This document shows positions 23,508 through 33,973 of a DNA stretch of 64,000 nt, one piece after another (positions within the stretch are counted from its first letter, which is position 1; every line of letters starts with the position of its first letter). Position numbers and translations under genes: made by a program. The stretch is from Nitzschia sp. DOCU1. Taxonomy: Eukaryota; Bacillariophyta; Bacillariophyceae; Bacillariales; Bacillariaceae. The stretch lies in assembly GCA_951394045.1 (NCBI GenBank), contig OX595992.1, positions 2,418,001 to 2,482,000 of the forward strand. The letters are read 5' to 3'. Under the pieces are notes generated by a model. That model worked only from the letters and a program-made list of their open reading frames with translations, ran no database searches and had not been told where the DNA came from.

Positions 23508-24341
23508 ATGGCTTCCTTGACCCCCCAGCATCGTTCTGCCGAAGTCGTCGGCAATGCCATGAGCGAAGGATTGACCAACGGCGTGATTGTCTTGATTCCT
23601 TCCATGGGTGGCCTCTATGCCGCGATGAAAAACGCCAAGTTTCGCAAGGTACGAAGTTTAAGAGCATGGGATCTGCAATTGCCTTCTATTCCACAAGTCG
23701 ACTCATTGTATTCTCTATTCTTCAAGTTCACCAATTGGCAATCTCGTACGGCTCTCGTGATTATGCCAGCCCTCTTCGCCTTTGCCTTTACGGCGGAAAA
23801 TAAACTGATTCATCGCATGGAAGAAGTGGCGGGAGAAGAAGAACACAAACTTCGCACGGTCGAATGGGCCGAACGACAATATCAGCTCAGTCCCGAAGAC
23901 TTGAAATTGCACGACTTGTACCGTCAAGCCGTCTTGAATTCGGGTGGTGTGCGATTGGTAGAAGGTGATCAGTTGGGGCCACACCATCAAGTAGCCAATT
24001 ACGTCCAAGCGAATCCCTTCAAGGTGATTTTAGGAGTGGGAGTTCCAGCTGTGGGAGCTATTTTTTATGGTCAAGCACGAGAATCCATGCAATTACGAAT
24101 TTTGCATACCCGAGTCTTTGGACAAGCCTCGATTATTGTCACCTTGTTGGGCGTCATGGGCCTCAAGGGTTTGATGGATCAACAGGGACGTTATGTGACC
24201 AATGAAGAAGTCGAAAAGCGAGTGGCAGAAATGCAAGAAACACGTATTCGATTGATGCGTCGTATTGAAGAAGAAAATGAAAAGCACAAGCCGCACAAGC
24301 CTGTGGAACATCATGATCCACAAACATTGGCGCATGCCTAA
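23508..24341 (+). CDS. HIG1-domain mitochondrial protein, copy 1
   Basis: Exons 23508-23648 and 23727-24341 give 251 residues. The 78-nt intron (gtacga...caag) is a multiple of three without an in-frame stop; I call it an intron because the paralogue at 38628-39582 has an intron at exactly the same codon with unrelated sequence. The C-terminal part, near residues 175-215, matches the hypoxia-induced gene 1 domain: LRILHTRVFGQ fits the HxRx3Q core of the family's QRRQ motif, followed by a hydrophobic helix (VTLLGVMGLKGLM). Two further helices lie near residues 20-40 and 48-65. Family members (Rcf1, HIGD1/2) assist respiratory complex IV and supercomplex assembly in the inner mitochondrial membrane. 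The tail is rich in His, Glu and Lys. It is convergent with the methyltransferase gene. Confidence 0.85.
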   Translation: MASLTPQHRSAEVVGNAMSEGLTNGVIVLIPSMGGLYAAMKNAKFRKVRSLRAWDLQLPSIPQVDSLYSLFFKFTNWQSRTALVIMPALFAFAFTAENKLIHRMEEVAGEEEHKLRTVEWAERQYQLSPEDLKLHDLYRQAVLNSGGVRLVEGDQLGPHHQVANYVQANPFKVILGVGVPAVGAIFYGQARESMQLRILHTRVFGQASIIVTLLGVMGLKGLMDQQGRYVTNEEVEKRVAEMQETRIRLMRRIEEENEKHKPHKPVEHHDPQTLAHA

Positions 24342-24595
24342 ACAGGGGAAAGAACCGTGACTTTCTGCTCTCTGCCAACCATTGTATCTTGCTTATTTTT
24401 CAAATCCAAAAACAAAACACTTCTTCGAGAACACCAGTTCAAGCTAAAGAATATAAATCCATATCTAGAATCAACAAGAATTTATACTAGCTCAAACGAT
24501 CGTCCTGGACGGGCCGAAGCTCTCTCGTCGTCGAGCGACAAACTATTCCTTGTTCTCTACCTGATCGTTGTTATTGTGTACTGCTAGCTATTGTT

Positions 24596-25660
24596 TTATT
24601 CTTTTCGAGCTGTTATAAAAACGAGTCGATCCTCAAAGTGCAACATGTCATTTCCGTCGATACGATCTCGATACTCCAAAGCAATTTGTTGACATGCCTC
24701 TTGCAATTCCAAATCACTAAAATTCGAAAAGGTACTCCAAAAACGTTGTTGTATCATGGATTTCCATCTCTGTAGAGAAATTTGACAGGGATAAGCTTCG
24801 ATTGTGGATGAAATGCCGACAAAACCTGCCTCTTGTAATTCTCGACACAGTTCGTCACTACTAGGCTGGTTGTCTTTCCATACTTGTCGTGCGGCTTCCC
24901 ACAAGGGATAATCAATATCGATTTGTGGTCTCGTAATAATCAATATACTGGGTATTGACGACGACGACGACGAAACTTGCAAGTCTTGATGCATGCCACG
25001 AAAAATGCCCACTCGATCGTCCAAATGGTGAACGACTTCTTTCATCAAGACTTGATGAAAGTTGGAGCGCCAAGACTCCTCCTTGCTTGGTGGCGTTAAA
25101 AAGGCTTCGGCTGATTCGCAGACAAAACCAAGTTGTGGAGAGGATTTTTGGGCAACAAGGGCAGGATCCAATAAAAAGGGATCCACGACGGTTATTTGAA
25201 GGTTGTTGTTCTTGCTACTATCCAAGAGAGCTTGAGCGAAATTTCCAGTTCCACCTCCAATATCCAAAATGTGACGGTCTCTAGACGTTGTTGTTGTCAA
25301 ATCCAGACGACTTTGTACCAGATTGACGAGATATTGCTGGTAGGCTCCAGCTTCATAAAAGTAGGCCTGTTCGTAGCTTTCCGCCGAATGGCCTTGATAA
25401 TGAGAGGATGTCACGTCTGATGACGAGGTTGATGGCATGTTGACGCTGCTGTTATTGGATGATGGATGATGGATACGTCGTTTGGCTTCGAAATAGGGCG
25501 TCGAGCGATCTGCTGCTGCTGCCAGGCGAGATGGCAGCCGGTGTGTGGATGATGAGGCTACTAGGGCTTTGTTGGAGGACCACCAAGAGCGTGTCGAAAG
25601 GATTCGTCGACTGATACTGCTGCTAAAATCAATCCTGCTCTTGGCAGCACCTATAAGCAT
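24596..25660 (-). CDS. Class I SAM-dependent methyltransferase
   Basis: 354 residues. The open frame begins with GTG at 25672, so I used the ATG four codons inside. Residues 1-75 are rich in Ser, Arg and Ala, like a mitochondrial or plastid presequence (inference). The catalytic domain starts with HxxxAESYEQAYFYEAGAYQQYL. Motif I is DIGGGTGNF near residue 135, the acidic residue after strand 2 lies in TVVDPFLL, and motif III-like KEVVHHLDDR follows. The substrate cannot be told from sequence; the general shape is that of small-molecule methyltransferases. No intron is seen. Asn and Ser codon runs occur in the N-terminal part. Confidence 0.85.
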   Translation of the reverse strand: MLIGAAKSRIDFSSSISRRILSTRSWWSSNKALVASSSTHRLPSRLAAAADRSTPYFEAKRRIHHPSSNNSSVNMPSTSSSDVTSSHYQGHSAESYEQAYFYEAGAYQQYLVNLVQSRLDLTTTTSRDRHILDIGGGTGNFAQALLDSSKNNNLQITVVDPFLLDPALVAQKSSPQLGFVCESAEAFLTPPSKEESWRSNFHQVLMKEVVHHLDDRVGIFRGMHQDLQVSSSSSSIPSILIITRPQIDIDYPLWEAARQVWKDNQPSSDELCRELQEAGFVGISSTIEAYPCQISLQRWKSMIQQRFWSTFSNFSDLELQEACQQIALEYRDRIDGNDMLHFEDRLVFITARKE

Positions 25661-26168
25661 TCTCGACGGCACTCCTTTGTCGCTTTTATGCTCGAATCCT
25701 TTGGGATACGTTGCAAAAGAAATGAAAATGAGTTCCGACTATCGATACGAATGCCTGGGTGGGCGTCATCAACGCTTTGGTCGTCGTCGTCCGCACAACG
25801 ACACGTCGGCGAAGTGGAAAGATCGATCCGACACGTAGTCGGACGGGTCCACAGAACGCGGGAAAACTATTGCGAGGTCCACGAGGTCGGAGCGAACTCT
25901 CTTCGGCTTTTTCCCACCAAAAAGCGCAGATGGGTCGCAAGCTACGCCGGCAAGAAGAGGTGCGTTTTGCGATGGGAAAGCTCTCTGTTCCGTGAACTGG
26001 CGGAGCGATAGTAGAACCGTTGCATCCAAGTGGCACAAGGGAAGAAAAGGGACAATGACAATGGCATGATGCAATGCAACATAGTCGACAACAGATTGCA
26101 GCCACTAAAGAAAGGAAAACCCCCGAGCTGATCATCTAGCTAGAGAATCATCATCGTACTACGGTATC
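25661..26168. other. Divergent intergenic region between methyltransferase and GPCR genes
   Basis: About 0.5 kb holding both 5' flanks. A 149-codon minus-strand open frame (25686-26135) starts with ATG and a hydrophobic stretch but has no domain, so I did not annotate it as a gene. Confidence 0.5.
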
Positions 26169-29100
26169 ATGGCGACGACCCCCCAGCTTCCGTATGCGTT
26201 TGACGAACCAGTGCTAACATCCTTGGTCGCTGCCGAGGAATGGCGTCAACAACAACAAGGCACTGGCGATGAGGTCTATCCATGGAGTCGCCCGGGTGGA
26301 AGCATTCTGGATGTATACAACGACGACGACAACAACAGTACTTCTGCGACTAGTTCTTCGACGGACGAACCCCGAGCACTTTGTCACATGGTCATTTTGG
26401 ATTCCTTGACCACCACCAGCAACAAGAATAACGACACGTCGATTCTACGAACAGCCCCGGACAGTACAAGTGACTATCAACAAGCGGCTGCCGTTGCCTT
26501 GGCGCTGCATCATTTGAATACCGCGAATGGCCGACTTGTACCAGAACTATCTGGAGTATCATCGTGTCCTATTCGATTCACCATGGAATTTATCAATACG
26601 GCTACCAGTGATGATGCGGGTGAACGAGCGGCGGGAATTTCCCTGCGAGAGGTGGCCAATGTCACATCTCGCACCACCACTAGTACTACTACACAGCATC
26701 TTCCTCCTTGTGCCTTTTTGGGTGCCGGCTCCTCGAGTGTCTCCATCCCTTCCAGTATATTGACTGGCAATCGAGATTTCGTCCAAATCAGTCCTACATC
26801 GACTAGTTCGGAATTGGACGACAAGGAATTGTTTCCCTTGTTTGGACGAACGATTCCGTCGGACGAATACAATGCCAAGATTTATCTACAATTTTTTCAT
26901 CAAGTCCTAGGGCTCAATCATTTGACGGTTGTGCATAGCCGTACGGGCACATCGGATGCCTATGGGAGTGCCTTGGTGGAAAACATTTTGCAACTTGCCT
27001 CGACTGTCGAATTTTCCAATCTCGATATTTTTGATATTGCTGTCCATGCCGATCAACCATGGTCCATACAAACTACGATTGCCAGGGTACGAGCACGCCA
27101 GTATCGATATATATGGTGCATGGTATTTCCAAGCACCAATGTGCATGATGCGCTCATGACCGAAGCGGTACGGCAAGGTGTAGCGGCGGGGAATGGAGAC
27201 TACAATTGGTTCTTTGCCGATACCTTTCACAAGATTTTGTTTGGACGGGCCTTTGAAGAAGGATCTATCTTGGCACAAGCGTACCGGGGAGTAGGGTGCT
27301 TGGAGGTGACGGGGGCCGTGGCGGGTATGTCGAAACTGGAGCTCTTGCAAGAGGATCTACAACGGCTAGACAATGTTCAAGACTTGGAGCTGCTGGAATC
27401 TGTGCTCCCTTCACCACCGAATCACGAAGAAGAATTGCATTGGACCATTGTCAATGGAAGTAGCAACATGGGATATACTGTTTTTGCCTACGAGGCAGCT
27501 ATTGCCATTGGACTGGCCGCCTGCCAAGCCGTTGACGACGACATGTATCTTTCCGGGATGCAGCATTTTGCTCAGCTCCGACAAACGACCTTTACTGGAA
27601 TATCAGGGGAAATGGTATCCTTTAACGCCACCACGGGGTCACGGAATCCGGCAAATACATTCTATCGCGTCCGCAACTATCTGGCGGAGGCAGGGGGAAA
27701 CGGTCGAGTCTACTTTCGTGACGTGACGACGCATGTTTATCAAAATGGAACTTGGGATCAGTGGGGGGACTACACTTTCAATGACGGGTCGACGACGATA
27801 TTGCCGGACATCCCTCCCCAAGATATTGACCAGCAACTGATTTCGCCATGGGTTCGAACTATTCTGCTCGTTTTGTGTGCTCTAATCTTTTGTCAAGCAT
27901 TGGGGTTTATGTACTGGACAAATCGGCACAAAAAGTCCCGGGTAGTCCTGGCCAGCCAGCCTTTCTTTTTGCATACCATTTGCATCGGAATCATGATATT
28001 TGGAAGTTCCATGATTCCGATGACACTTGACCATGGCGTGATGAATATCAAGGGTTGTCAAAGAGCTTGTACCTCGACCGTGTGGCTTCTAGCCTTGGGA
28101 TTCGCAACGACAATGTCAGCCTTCGTGGCCAAGACGCACAGGGTCAATCGCATATTGAACAACCCCAATAAGTTCAAACGAATCAAAGTCACGGTTCGGC
28201 AAGTGGCGGCCCCGATGGTTATCAGTATGTCTGGTAAGTCGTGTGAAAGTGACCGAGCTCGGTCGGCCCCCACTATCATTTTGCTCATACTGTCCTCCTG
28301 TTTGTTCCATCGCTACCAGTTAATATCATCCTGCTGACTGTGATGACGATTTGGGCCAATCCCGAGTACGATTTGGATGTGGAGGAACGGGACGAGTTTG
28401 GCAGAGCATCTCAGATGCAAGGACGATGCGATTGGGAAGAATCTATGCCTTATATGAGTGCGCTGTTGGTGTTCAATGTTATTGTCTTGGCGATAGCGGG
28501 GTGGGAATCGTACAAGGCACGAAAGCTGTCCATGGAGTTCTCCGAAAGCCGATATGTGTTTCGAGCGCTCCTGTCAACGCTTTCTGTTACTTTTGTGGGG
28601 CTTCCATTGCTCTTTTTGGCACAAGCAAACCCTAGTGCGCTTGCCTTTGTCACGGGGTCGATTGTCTTCGTGGCCTCCTCGTCGATTCTCCTACTAATGT
28701 TTGTTCCCAAAATCAAATATTTTAATCGGCTGACGAACGGAAACCTCGGCAGCACGCAATCCTTTCGAAACAAGTTTACTGTGGCAGCGGGTCCGCGCAA
28801 CAGGATTTCTGGTTTGGAGGACTCGACGTCTGGTGAAAGGCCTAGTCGAATTTCTACCTACTCTGGCACAAGCCCTTTGCCTCAGGAAGGACAAGACTCG
28901 AGAACAACCGCAGATTCGTCATCAAGCGAGAACATCACTCGAGGACTGTCCCGGTCAAAGCAGTTTAAGGGAATGCAAATTCTGACCCTCAAGAAGAAGT
29001 CTCAACTGTTGCGAGAAAACGAGGTCTTGGGTGAAGTTTTGGAGGAAATCCAGCATTTGATTGACACTTCAGAAGACATTGATGCTCTTCGCGCGAATAT

Positions 29101-29218
29101 AGTAGCTATTGGGCCGTTATCGGATCTTGTTGCAACAACAAGGAACGGTGCCCCGCCCGCCGCTCCAGCTGCTACACCTTGTGTGGCTGCACTTGCTGAA
29201 CCGTTCTCGGAAGAATAG
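26169..29218 (+). CDS. Class C (GABA-B/metabotropic-like) G-protein-coupled receptor
   Basis: Exons 26169-28233 and 28320-29218 (86-nt intron, gtaagt to ccag, phase 1) give 987 residues. Residues about 65-550 resemble a type-1 periplasmic-binding (Venus-flytrap) domain: HMVILDSL, a helix AAAVALALHHLN, then AFLGAGSSSVSIP and the DFVQISPTSTSSEL segment, followed by the second lobe with HFAQL...GISGEMVSFNATGSRNP. From about 557 come seven hydrophobic helices with conserved CQRACTSTVWLLALGF and KTHRVNRI, as in class C receptors; the intron lies between helices 4 and 5. The cytoplasmic tail is Ser-rich and may form a coiled coil (KKSQLLRENEVLGEVLEEI). The ligand is unknown. No signal peptide is seen at the N-terminus, so an upstream coding exon may be missing. 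Confidence 0.85.
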
Positions 29219-29854
29219 AGTTCCTCGGTACTAGTCTTTCTTGGAGCAAAGCGCAGAGATAAGCTACTACCGGTAGTTCGTCGTTTCTCGGACCTTTCCT
29301 ACCGGTATCGTAGTAGAGTATGGACGATGATTTCACCGCTGGAAGGTCCTATGATAGTAGAATTAGCAGTCGGAGTTTTCGGTGGCATACAGTTGACTGC
29401 CTTTTCATATCGTGCGAACCAACATCTTGAAGGATCGACAATGACGTCCACAACATACCCAATTACACTGTGCGTGCTTGTTCGTATTGAGTGTATTATG
29501 TCAGCCTCGCCCAGCCAGCAGACATGAAGGCTCCTTGAAGTTCGCGCCGCGAAATGCTCCTCGTGTGTACTGGTCTAATATTGCTCTGGGATCGCGAAGG
29601 TAGGTTCGCTGGTGACAACGGCAAAGAATTATTTAAAGGAGTCACGGAGTATTACTGCCGTTGTTGATATGCCTGTATGCGAAATGAGAACCTACCGGTG
29701 CGAACCGCGGGGTATTTGTTCTCGGTGGTGGCCATACTCGAGGGACCGTTCGCAAGATGACCGTTTTCGTTTTGCGTGGGACTCGCCGAATGCCAAAGCA
29801 CGATTAATACTTTCCCCCATTTTTGCTGCTTTTATTCGTGGCACACTTTTCACC
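29219..29854. other. Intergenic spacer
   Basis: 3' flank of the receptor gene and 5' flank of the ankyrin gene. The frame of the latter is open back to 29612 but the residues there are unlike the protein, and the inner ATG opens a signal peptide. A short inverted pair built on ctaccggtag occurs near 29268-29300. Confidence 0.5.
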
Positions 29855-30790
29855 ATGATGAAGACGATATCTATCCTTTACACAGCCACTGTTATCTCGA
29901 CAGTGTCTGCTGATGCCAGACTTCGGAGTACAATTTCCAGTGGGGAGACTGCTGCATCAATGGCAGGTGATTCTACTTTGCGAAGTAGTCCGTCAGCGAT
30001 CATGATGCCGCAGCATATGTTATCATCGCCATCAGTGCTAGCAGTCGATCTCGGAGGACCTGTTCCGTCGGAAGCAGCACACTCCTCTCCATCACTCATC
30101 CCTATGTCCGTGTCACCGGGTGTAGTAGTATCAGACTCCAAAAATCTGACGAAAGCTCATGACTTGGCAGTTGATGGTGATCTCGAGGGAATGAAAAGCC
30201 TGCTAAACAAACAACCCTATTTGGTGCGCACCCGTGATGATCACGGTTGGACCCCTCTTCACGAGGCAGCTCGAGAGGGAAATATTGAAATGATCGCTTT
30301 GCTTATGGAATATGGCGCTGAGTTGAATGCCTGTGCGTTCTCGGGGGCTACACCCTTGTACGCAGCCAAAAAGTACCATGGCAAAGACTCGACCGTGGTG
30401 CGATACTTGCTCTCTCTTGGGGCACTTTGGGGCGAAGGCAAAGCCAGGTTACGAGGGAAAGCAGCAGAGCTGACATCACGAGAAGACTTAATACAACAAC
30501 GTGTTCCGCATATGCTGGCCGCTTATGGCGACATGGACGAGTTGAGTCTGCTAGCTGATGTCAGAGGGGACTGGGTCTTTGATGCTCGCGACGAGAATGG
30601 ATGGACGCCGTTGCATGAAGCCACTCGCTCTGGTCATGTCCACGTGGTTCGATTTCTGATTGAGGATAAAGGGGTTGCCGTCAATCCCTTGTCGATCGAG
30701 GGAAGGACTCCTTTGTTTTATGCGAAGCGCGAGTGGGGAGAGGATGCCGAGATTGTCAACTATTTGCAATCACAAGGCGCGACGATATAA
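29855..30790 (+). CDS. Secreted ankyrin-repeat protein
   Basis: 311 residues from the ATG at 29855, which begins a signal peptide (MMKTISILYTATVISTVSADA). A Ser/Pro-rich linker (about residues 25-95) leads to two blocks of ankyrin repeats, each with the core DDHGWTPLHEAAREGN or DENGWTPLHEATRSGH, followed by a second repeat ending in ATPLYAAKKYHGKDS or RTPLFYAKREWGEDA. This two-block layout, including the unusual second repeat with a (K/R)xxxGxDS-type insertion, matches the C-terminal part of the oxygenase at 7974-9557, so the two proteins share ancestry of this region. Secreted ankyrin proteins are unusual; the partner is unknown. The frame extends upstream to 29612 but I judge that part non-coding. 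Confidence 0.8.
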   Translation: MMKTISILYTATVISTVSADARLRSTISSGETAASMAGDSTLRSSPSAIMMPQHMLSSPSVLAVDLGGPVPSEAAHSSPSLIPMSVSPGVVVSDSKNLTKAHDLAVDGDLEGMKSLLNKQPYLVRTRDDHGWTPLHEAAREGNIEMIALLMEYGAELNACAFSGATPLYAAKKYHGKDSTVVRYLLSLGALWGEGKARLRGKAAELTSREDLIQQRVPHMLAAYGDMDELSLLADVRGDWVFDARDENGWTPLHEATRSGHVHVVRFLIEDKGVAVNPLSIEGRTPLFYAKREWGEDAEIVNYLQSQGATI

Positions 30791-31898
30791 GGATGGCGAG
30801 CATATTCGAGACATCATCATCAATGTAGCTTTTGTATCACTACTAGAGCTCGCGAAACGATGATATCAATAGCTTTCGTATTCGTCGTTACTGTTGAATG
30901 CCCTCGGTGTACATCTTAATCTAGTAGTGAATGTTCTGCTATCTACCGATCTACATGCTTCTATTCGTTCCAGCTAGGTTTCTGACGATATCTTGGTAGA
31001 AATAGCCCATGCCGTTAGCCCGCAAAAGGGCTTCGGACTAGTAGAAGATCGTCCGTTACGAAAGAAGAGATGCCGACGGCCGATTACAACTGTAGCATTC
31101 CGAATGATGCTATCTATTGCTTACAGGTTGGGTTATTCTTTACTATGTGAATTCCCGCGATGCAAAGTAATCTACTAGCAGTAGCGGATGCTATTCTACC
31201 GATCTACCACAATGCTTTACTACAAACCTTAAAACACGCATATCTATTCCCCTTAATACTACTAGTATCTATTCCCATTGTATGGTTTTGATAGCACACA
31301 CCGGCCATATTATGGAGGAAATTGTCTTCTCCCCGCCCAAAGGGCTTATTATTATTTAGCGATCCTTCGACGGGATGCTGATTACAACTGCGTAGCATTC
31401 CGAACACTCGCCACCAACAGCGAACCCTACTCTATTCGTTGGTGGCACATTAGCACAAAGAGTTTTAGATTTTTTATTAAGAACCATTCCCACACGCGCA
31501 TATCGGGTTAAGTGTTACGTACCGACACTTTGGTCTAAGATATGCATCACCGGTTAGAGCATGGGCTACTCTCTCGTGATCAGAGCGTCACATCTCTTCC
31601 AACTCACCCGCTACTATCTTCCCCTCCACGACTTCCAATCACCCAGTCAAACATCATCACCCAGCCATAAAACGCCGCGAGAATCCTGGATTTGGTTTGC
31701 GAGTGTGTTGCCACATCTCAACAAACATGAACGTTGTTTCACCTGGAGCGCGTTGCTGTCACTTTAGTCTTCGTGAGGGCGATGAGGCGGCGGCTCGGCA
31801 GCAGCATCCAAGACCGCTTCTAGCTGCCGCGAGGACTACTACTAGGTAGTCGTGTGGAGAGCAGCAATAGCAGTGCGGAAAATTTTGTAGCCCAAGAA
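30791..31898. other. Intergenic spacer with degenerate duplication
   Basis: 1.1 kb without a supported gene. Several words recur in the same order about 255-315 bp apart: ctaccgatctac (30942, 31197), aaagggctt (31023, 31337), and attacaactg(c)gtagcattccgaa (31083, 31381). This suggests an old tandem duplication. The right end is the 5' flank of the CRAL-TRIO gene. Confidence 0.6.
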
Positions 31899-33218
31899 AT
31901 GAGTGCTCTGACCGTCCAAGAACGTGAACTACTCTATGAAGAAATACATGGTGTCGCCCCCGATATGATGGAGGAAACTCCGGAAATGGTTCTTGCCGCT
32001 TTACAAAAAATGAGAGACGAAATTGCTAAAACGAACAAGCGCAAGCGCAAAGCGTTGGATATGGCCTTGTATTTGCGTCCTTCCTTGGCAACCGACGATA
32101 ACTTTCAACTCATGTTTTTGAGGGCCGAACAATTTCAGGCTGTCGAGGCGGCACGAAAAATGATTCGGCATTTCAATCACAAATTGGTGTTGTTTGGAGA
32201 AGAAAATCTGGCCAAACCTATTACTTTGAAGGATTTGACCCCCGAGGAAATTCAAATTCTACAAACATCACCGCCAATGCTCTTTCCGACTATAAACGAA
32301 AAAGGAATCAGAGCGACATATTATATGCTATCGGGCATGACGGCGATTCTAGGGGATTGGAAGTTGTTTACTCGAGTGTGCTGGTACCAGCTCATGGCCT
32401 TACTTGAGGACGAAACAGTACAAAAGACGGGGATTGTCAATATCTCCAACTCTTGTGGACAAATCGCCTTTGGAAAACTCATGGATGTCATTTCAAAATC
32501 AGCTTCCATGTGCATGGACTGGCCCGTTCGGGTTCGTGCGTATCATGTCTTGTGCCCACAGGATTCTTCGATACGTCCATTAGTGGCCATGATTAACAAA
32601 GTGGCTCCCAAACAATTGCGGATACGTGAGCGACTTCATTTCGGCTCTTCCATCGAACTAGAATATTCTCTGCTGTCGTATGGTATCCGATTGAGAGAAT
32701 GCTATACTTTGGGGAAAGGGATGTACTCGGAGAAGAATTTGGGATTCTACATTGAAGATCGTCGACAAAAGGAAGACGAATCGAGGCGTCGTGAGGTCGG
32801 AATCACCGACGATGGCACATTGCCAAACTTTACGCCATACCCTCTCCCGGATGATATATTAATGGGACGAGGAAGTCCATTGGCATCGGAATGGGTTGGA
32901 AACGCCCGCCTGAACCGCATCATTGAAACCTACGTCCACAGATATGAACAACTATCCGGAGACCGACTGGAGAAAACAATGATAGCTATTGAAATCATTC
33001 AGAGGATTCGGGAAAGTGGAAAAGGTCGATTTCTCCAACGGACCAGCACAGGATGGGAAAGGGTTGACGACATGGATCAAGCTCCTAGAGAAAAAGTTAG
33101 TGGCCTGCTGCGGACAGCAGTCCGAAACAAGCATTCTGGGAAAACAAAACAACTAGGCGGCGATTCCAGTGGGGACGACAGCGCCACCGCCTCCGCGAAA
33201 AGAATTAAGATGAGCTAA
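31899..33218 (+). CDS. CRAL-TRIO (Sec14-like) protein with C-terminal DUF6824-type domain
   Basis: 439 residues. The open frame begins with GTG at 31854; the ATG at 31899 is the first in frame after the stop at 31821. Residues about 55-115 resemble a CRAL-TRIO N-terminal helical domain (FLRAEQFQAVEAARKMIRHF). Residues about 120-285 resemble the lipid-binding SEC14 domain, with GIVNISNSCG, the P(V)RVRAYHVL strand and LRIRERLHFGSS. Near residues 315-400 the sequence DDILMGRG...GNARLNRIIETYVHRYEQ..KTMIAIEIIQRIRESGKGRFL...VDD matches the DUF6824 type that is expanded in diatoms. The end is Lys/Ser-rich with an NLS-like SAKRIKMS. Role: probably lipid-regulated; the DUF6824 part has no known activity. 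No intron is seen. Confidence 0.8.
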   Translation: MSALTVQERELLYEEIHGVAPDMMEETPEMVLAALQKMRDEIAKTNKRKRKALDMALYLRPSLATDDNFQLMFLRAEQFQAVEAARKMIRHFNHKLVLFGEENLAKPITLKDLTPEEIQILQTSPPMLFPTINEKGIRATYYMLSGMTAILGDWKLFTRVCWYQLMALLEDETVQKTGIVNISNSCGQIAFGKLMDVISKSASMCMDWPVRVRAYHVLCPQDSSIRPLVAMINKVAPKQLRIRERLHFGSSIELEYSLLSYGIRLRECYTLGKGMYSEKNLGFYIEDRRQKEDESRRREVGITDDGTLPNFTPYPLPDDILMGRGSPLASEWVGNARLNRIIETYVHRYEQLSGDRLEKTMIAIEIIQRIRESGKGRFLQRTSTGWERVDDMDQAPREKVSGLLRTAVRNKHSGKTKQLGGDSSGDDSATASAKRIKMS

Positions 33219-33973
33219 CATAATAGTTCGCGCTGTCGAAACAAATGAATTGCAAGCCCCGACAATGGGAATACTACAGTGGTTCTCAACTGGTGTTGGA
33301 CTACGACTCGAAGACCGTTCGGGACCAGATATTTGCCAGAGTCTTTTTTAGTCCGATTCAAGCATCAAGAACAAACTACAAACAAGCAGGAGCTGGGTGG
33401 CGCTTGTTTGTCTGCCTGACGAACAAGGATCCTAAACGACTTCTTGATGTCCAGATTGAGCATCGGACTCGTTGGATTTTCGTTGCGCGGAACTGCCTGC
33501 TCCTACTCGTGAAAGCTAGACACTGGTACAAGGAATAGAATACTCTACTAGTAGCCTTGAAAGTCGTTCTGACCCTGTACTAAGTAGGAGATGGCTGGAG
33601 AGCGCGTTGGAAACCGAGATTTCACAGCTCACTGAGTAAACGGGAATGGCATTGGTAGAATTATGGATCTACTACTACTACTACGATTCCGGACTACAAC
33701 CATCCTGAACGCGCCATAGATATGTAACGCACAGTTTTGTGATAGAACAGCCTAGATTTGGGTGCTAGGCTGCCTCCATCATCCGCCATGACCCCACTGA
33801 AATACAACGGTACTGGTCGTAGGTTTTTTATTTTTGGCAAACAGTTGATGATACGTATTCTTTGCTTGAGACACAAACCTTGTGTAAAAAACGGTCAATA
33901 TATGAATTATATGATTATGCATACTGTTCTCTTCTTGTTTTCTTCTTCGCCTTAGGACGACTATATCCTACGC
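33219..33973. other. Intergenic spacer between convergent genes
   Basis: 755 bp without a supported gene; holds a short ACT microsatellite at 33669-33684. An open frame at 33245-33538 on the plus strand has no recognisable features. Confidence 0.5.

Noticed and set aside
25686..26135. Minus-strand frame with ATG and hydrophobic start (149 codons)
   Set aside because: No domain, Arg/Cys-rich odd composition, and it lies in the divergent 5' region of two real genes.
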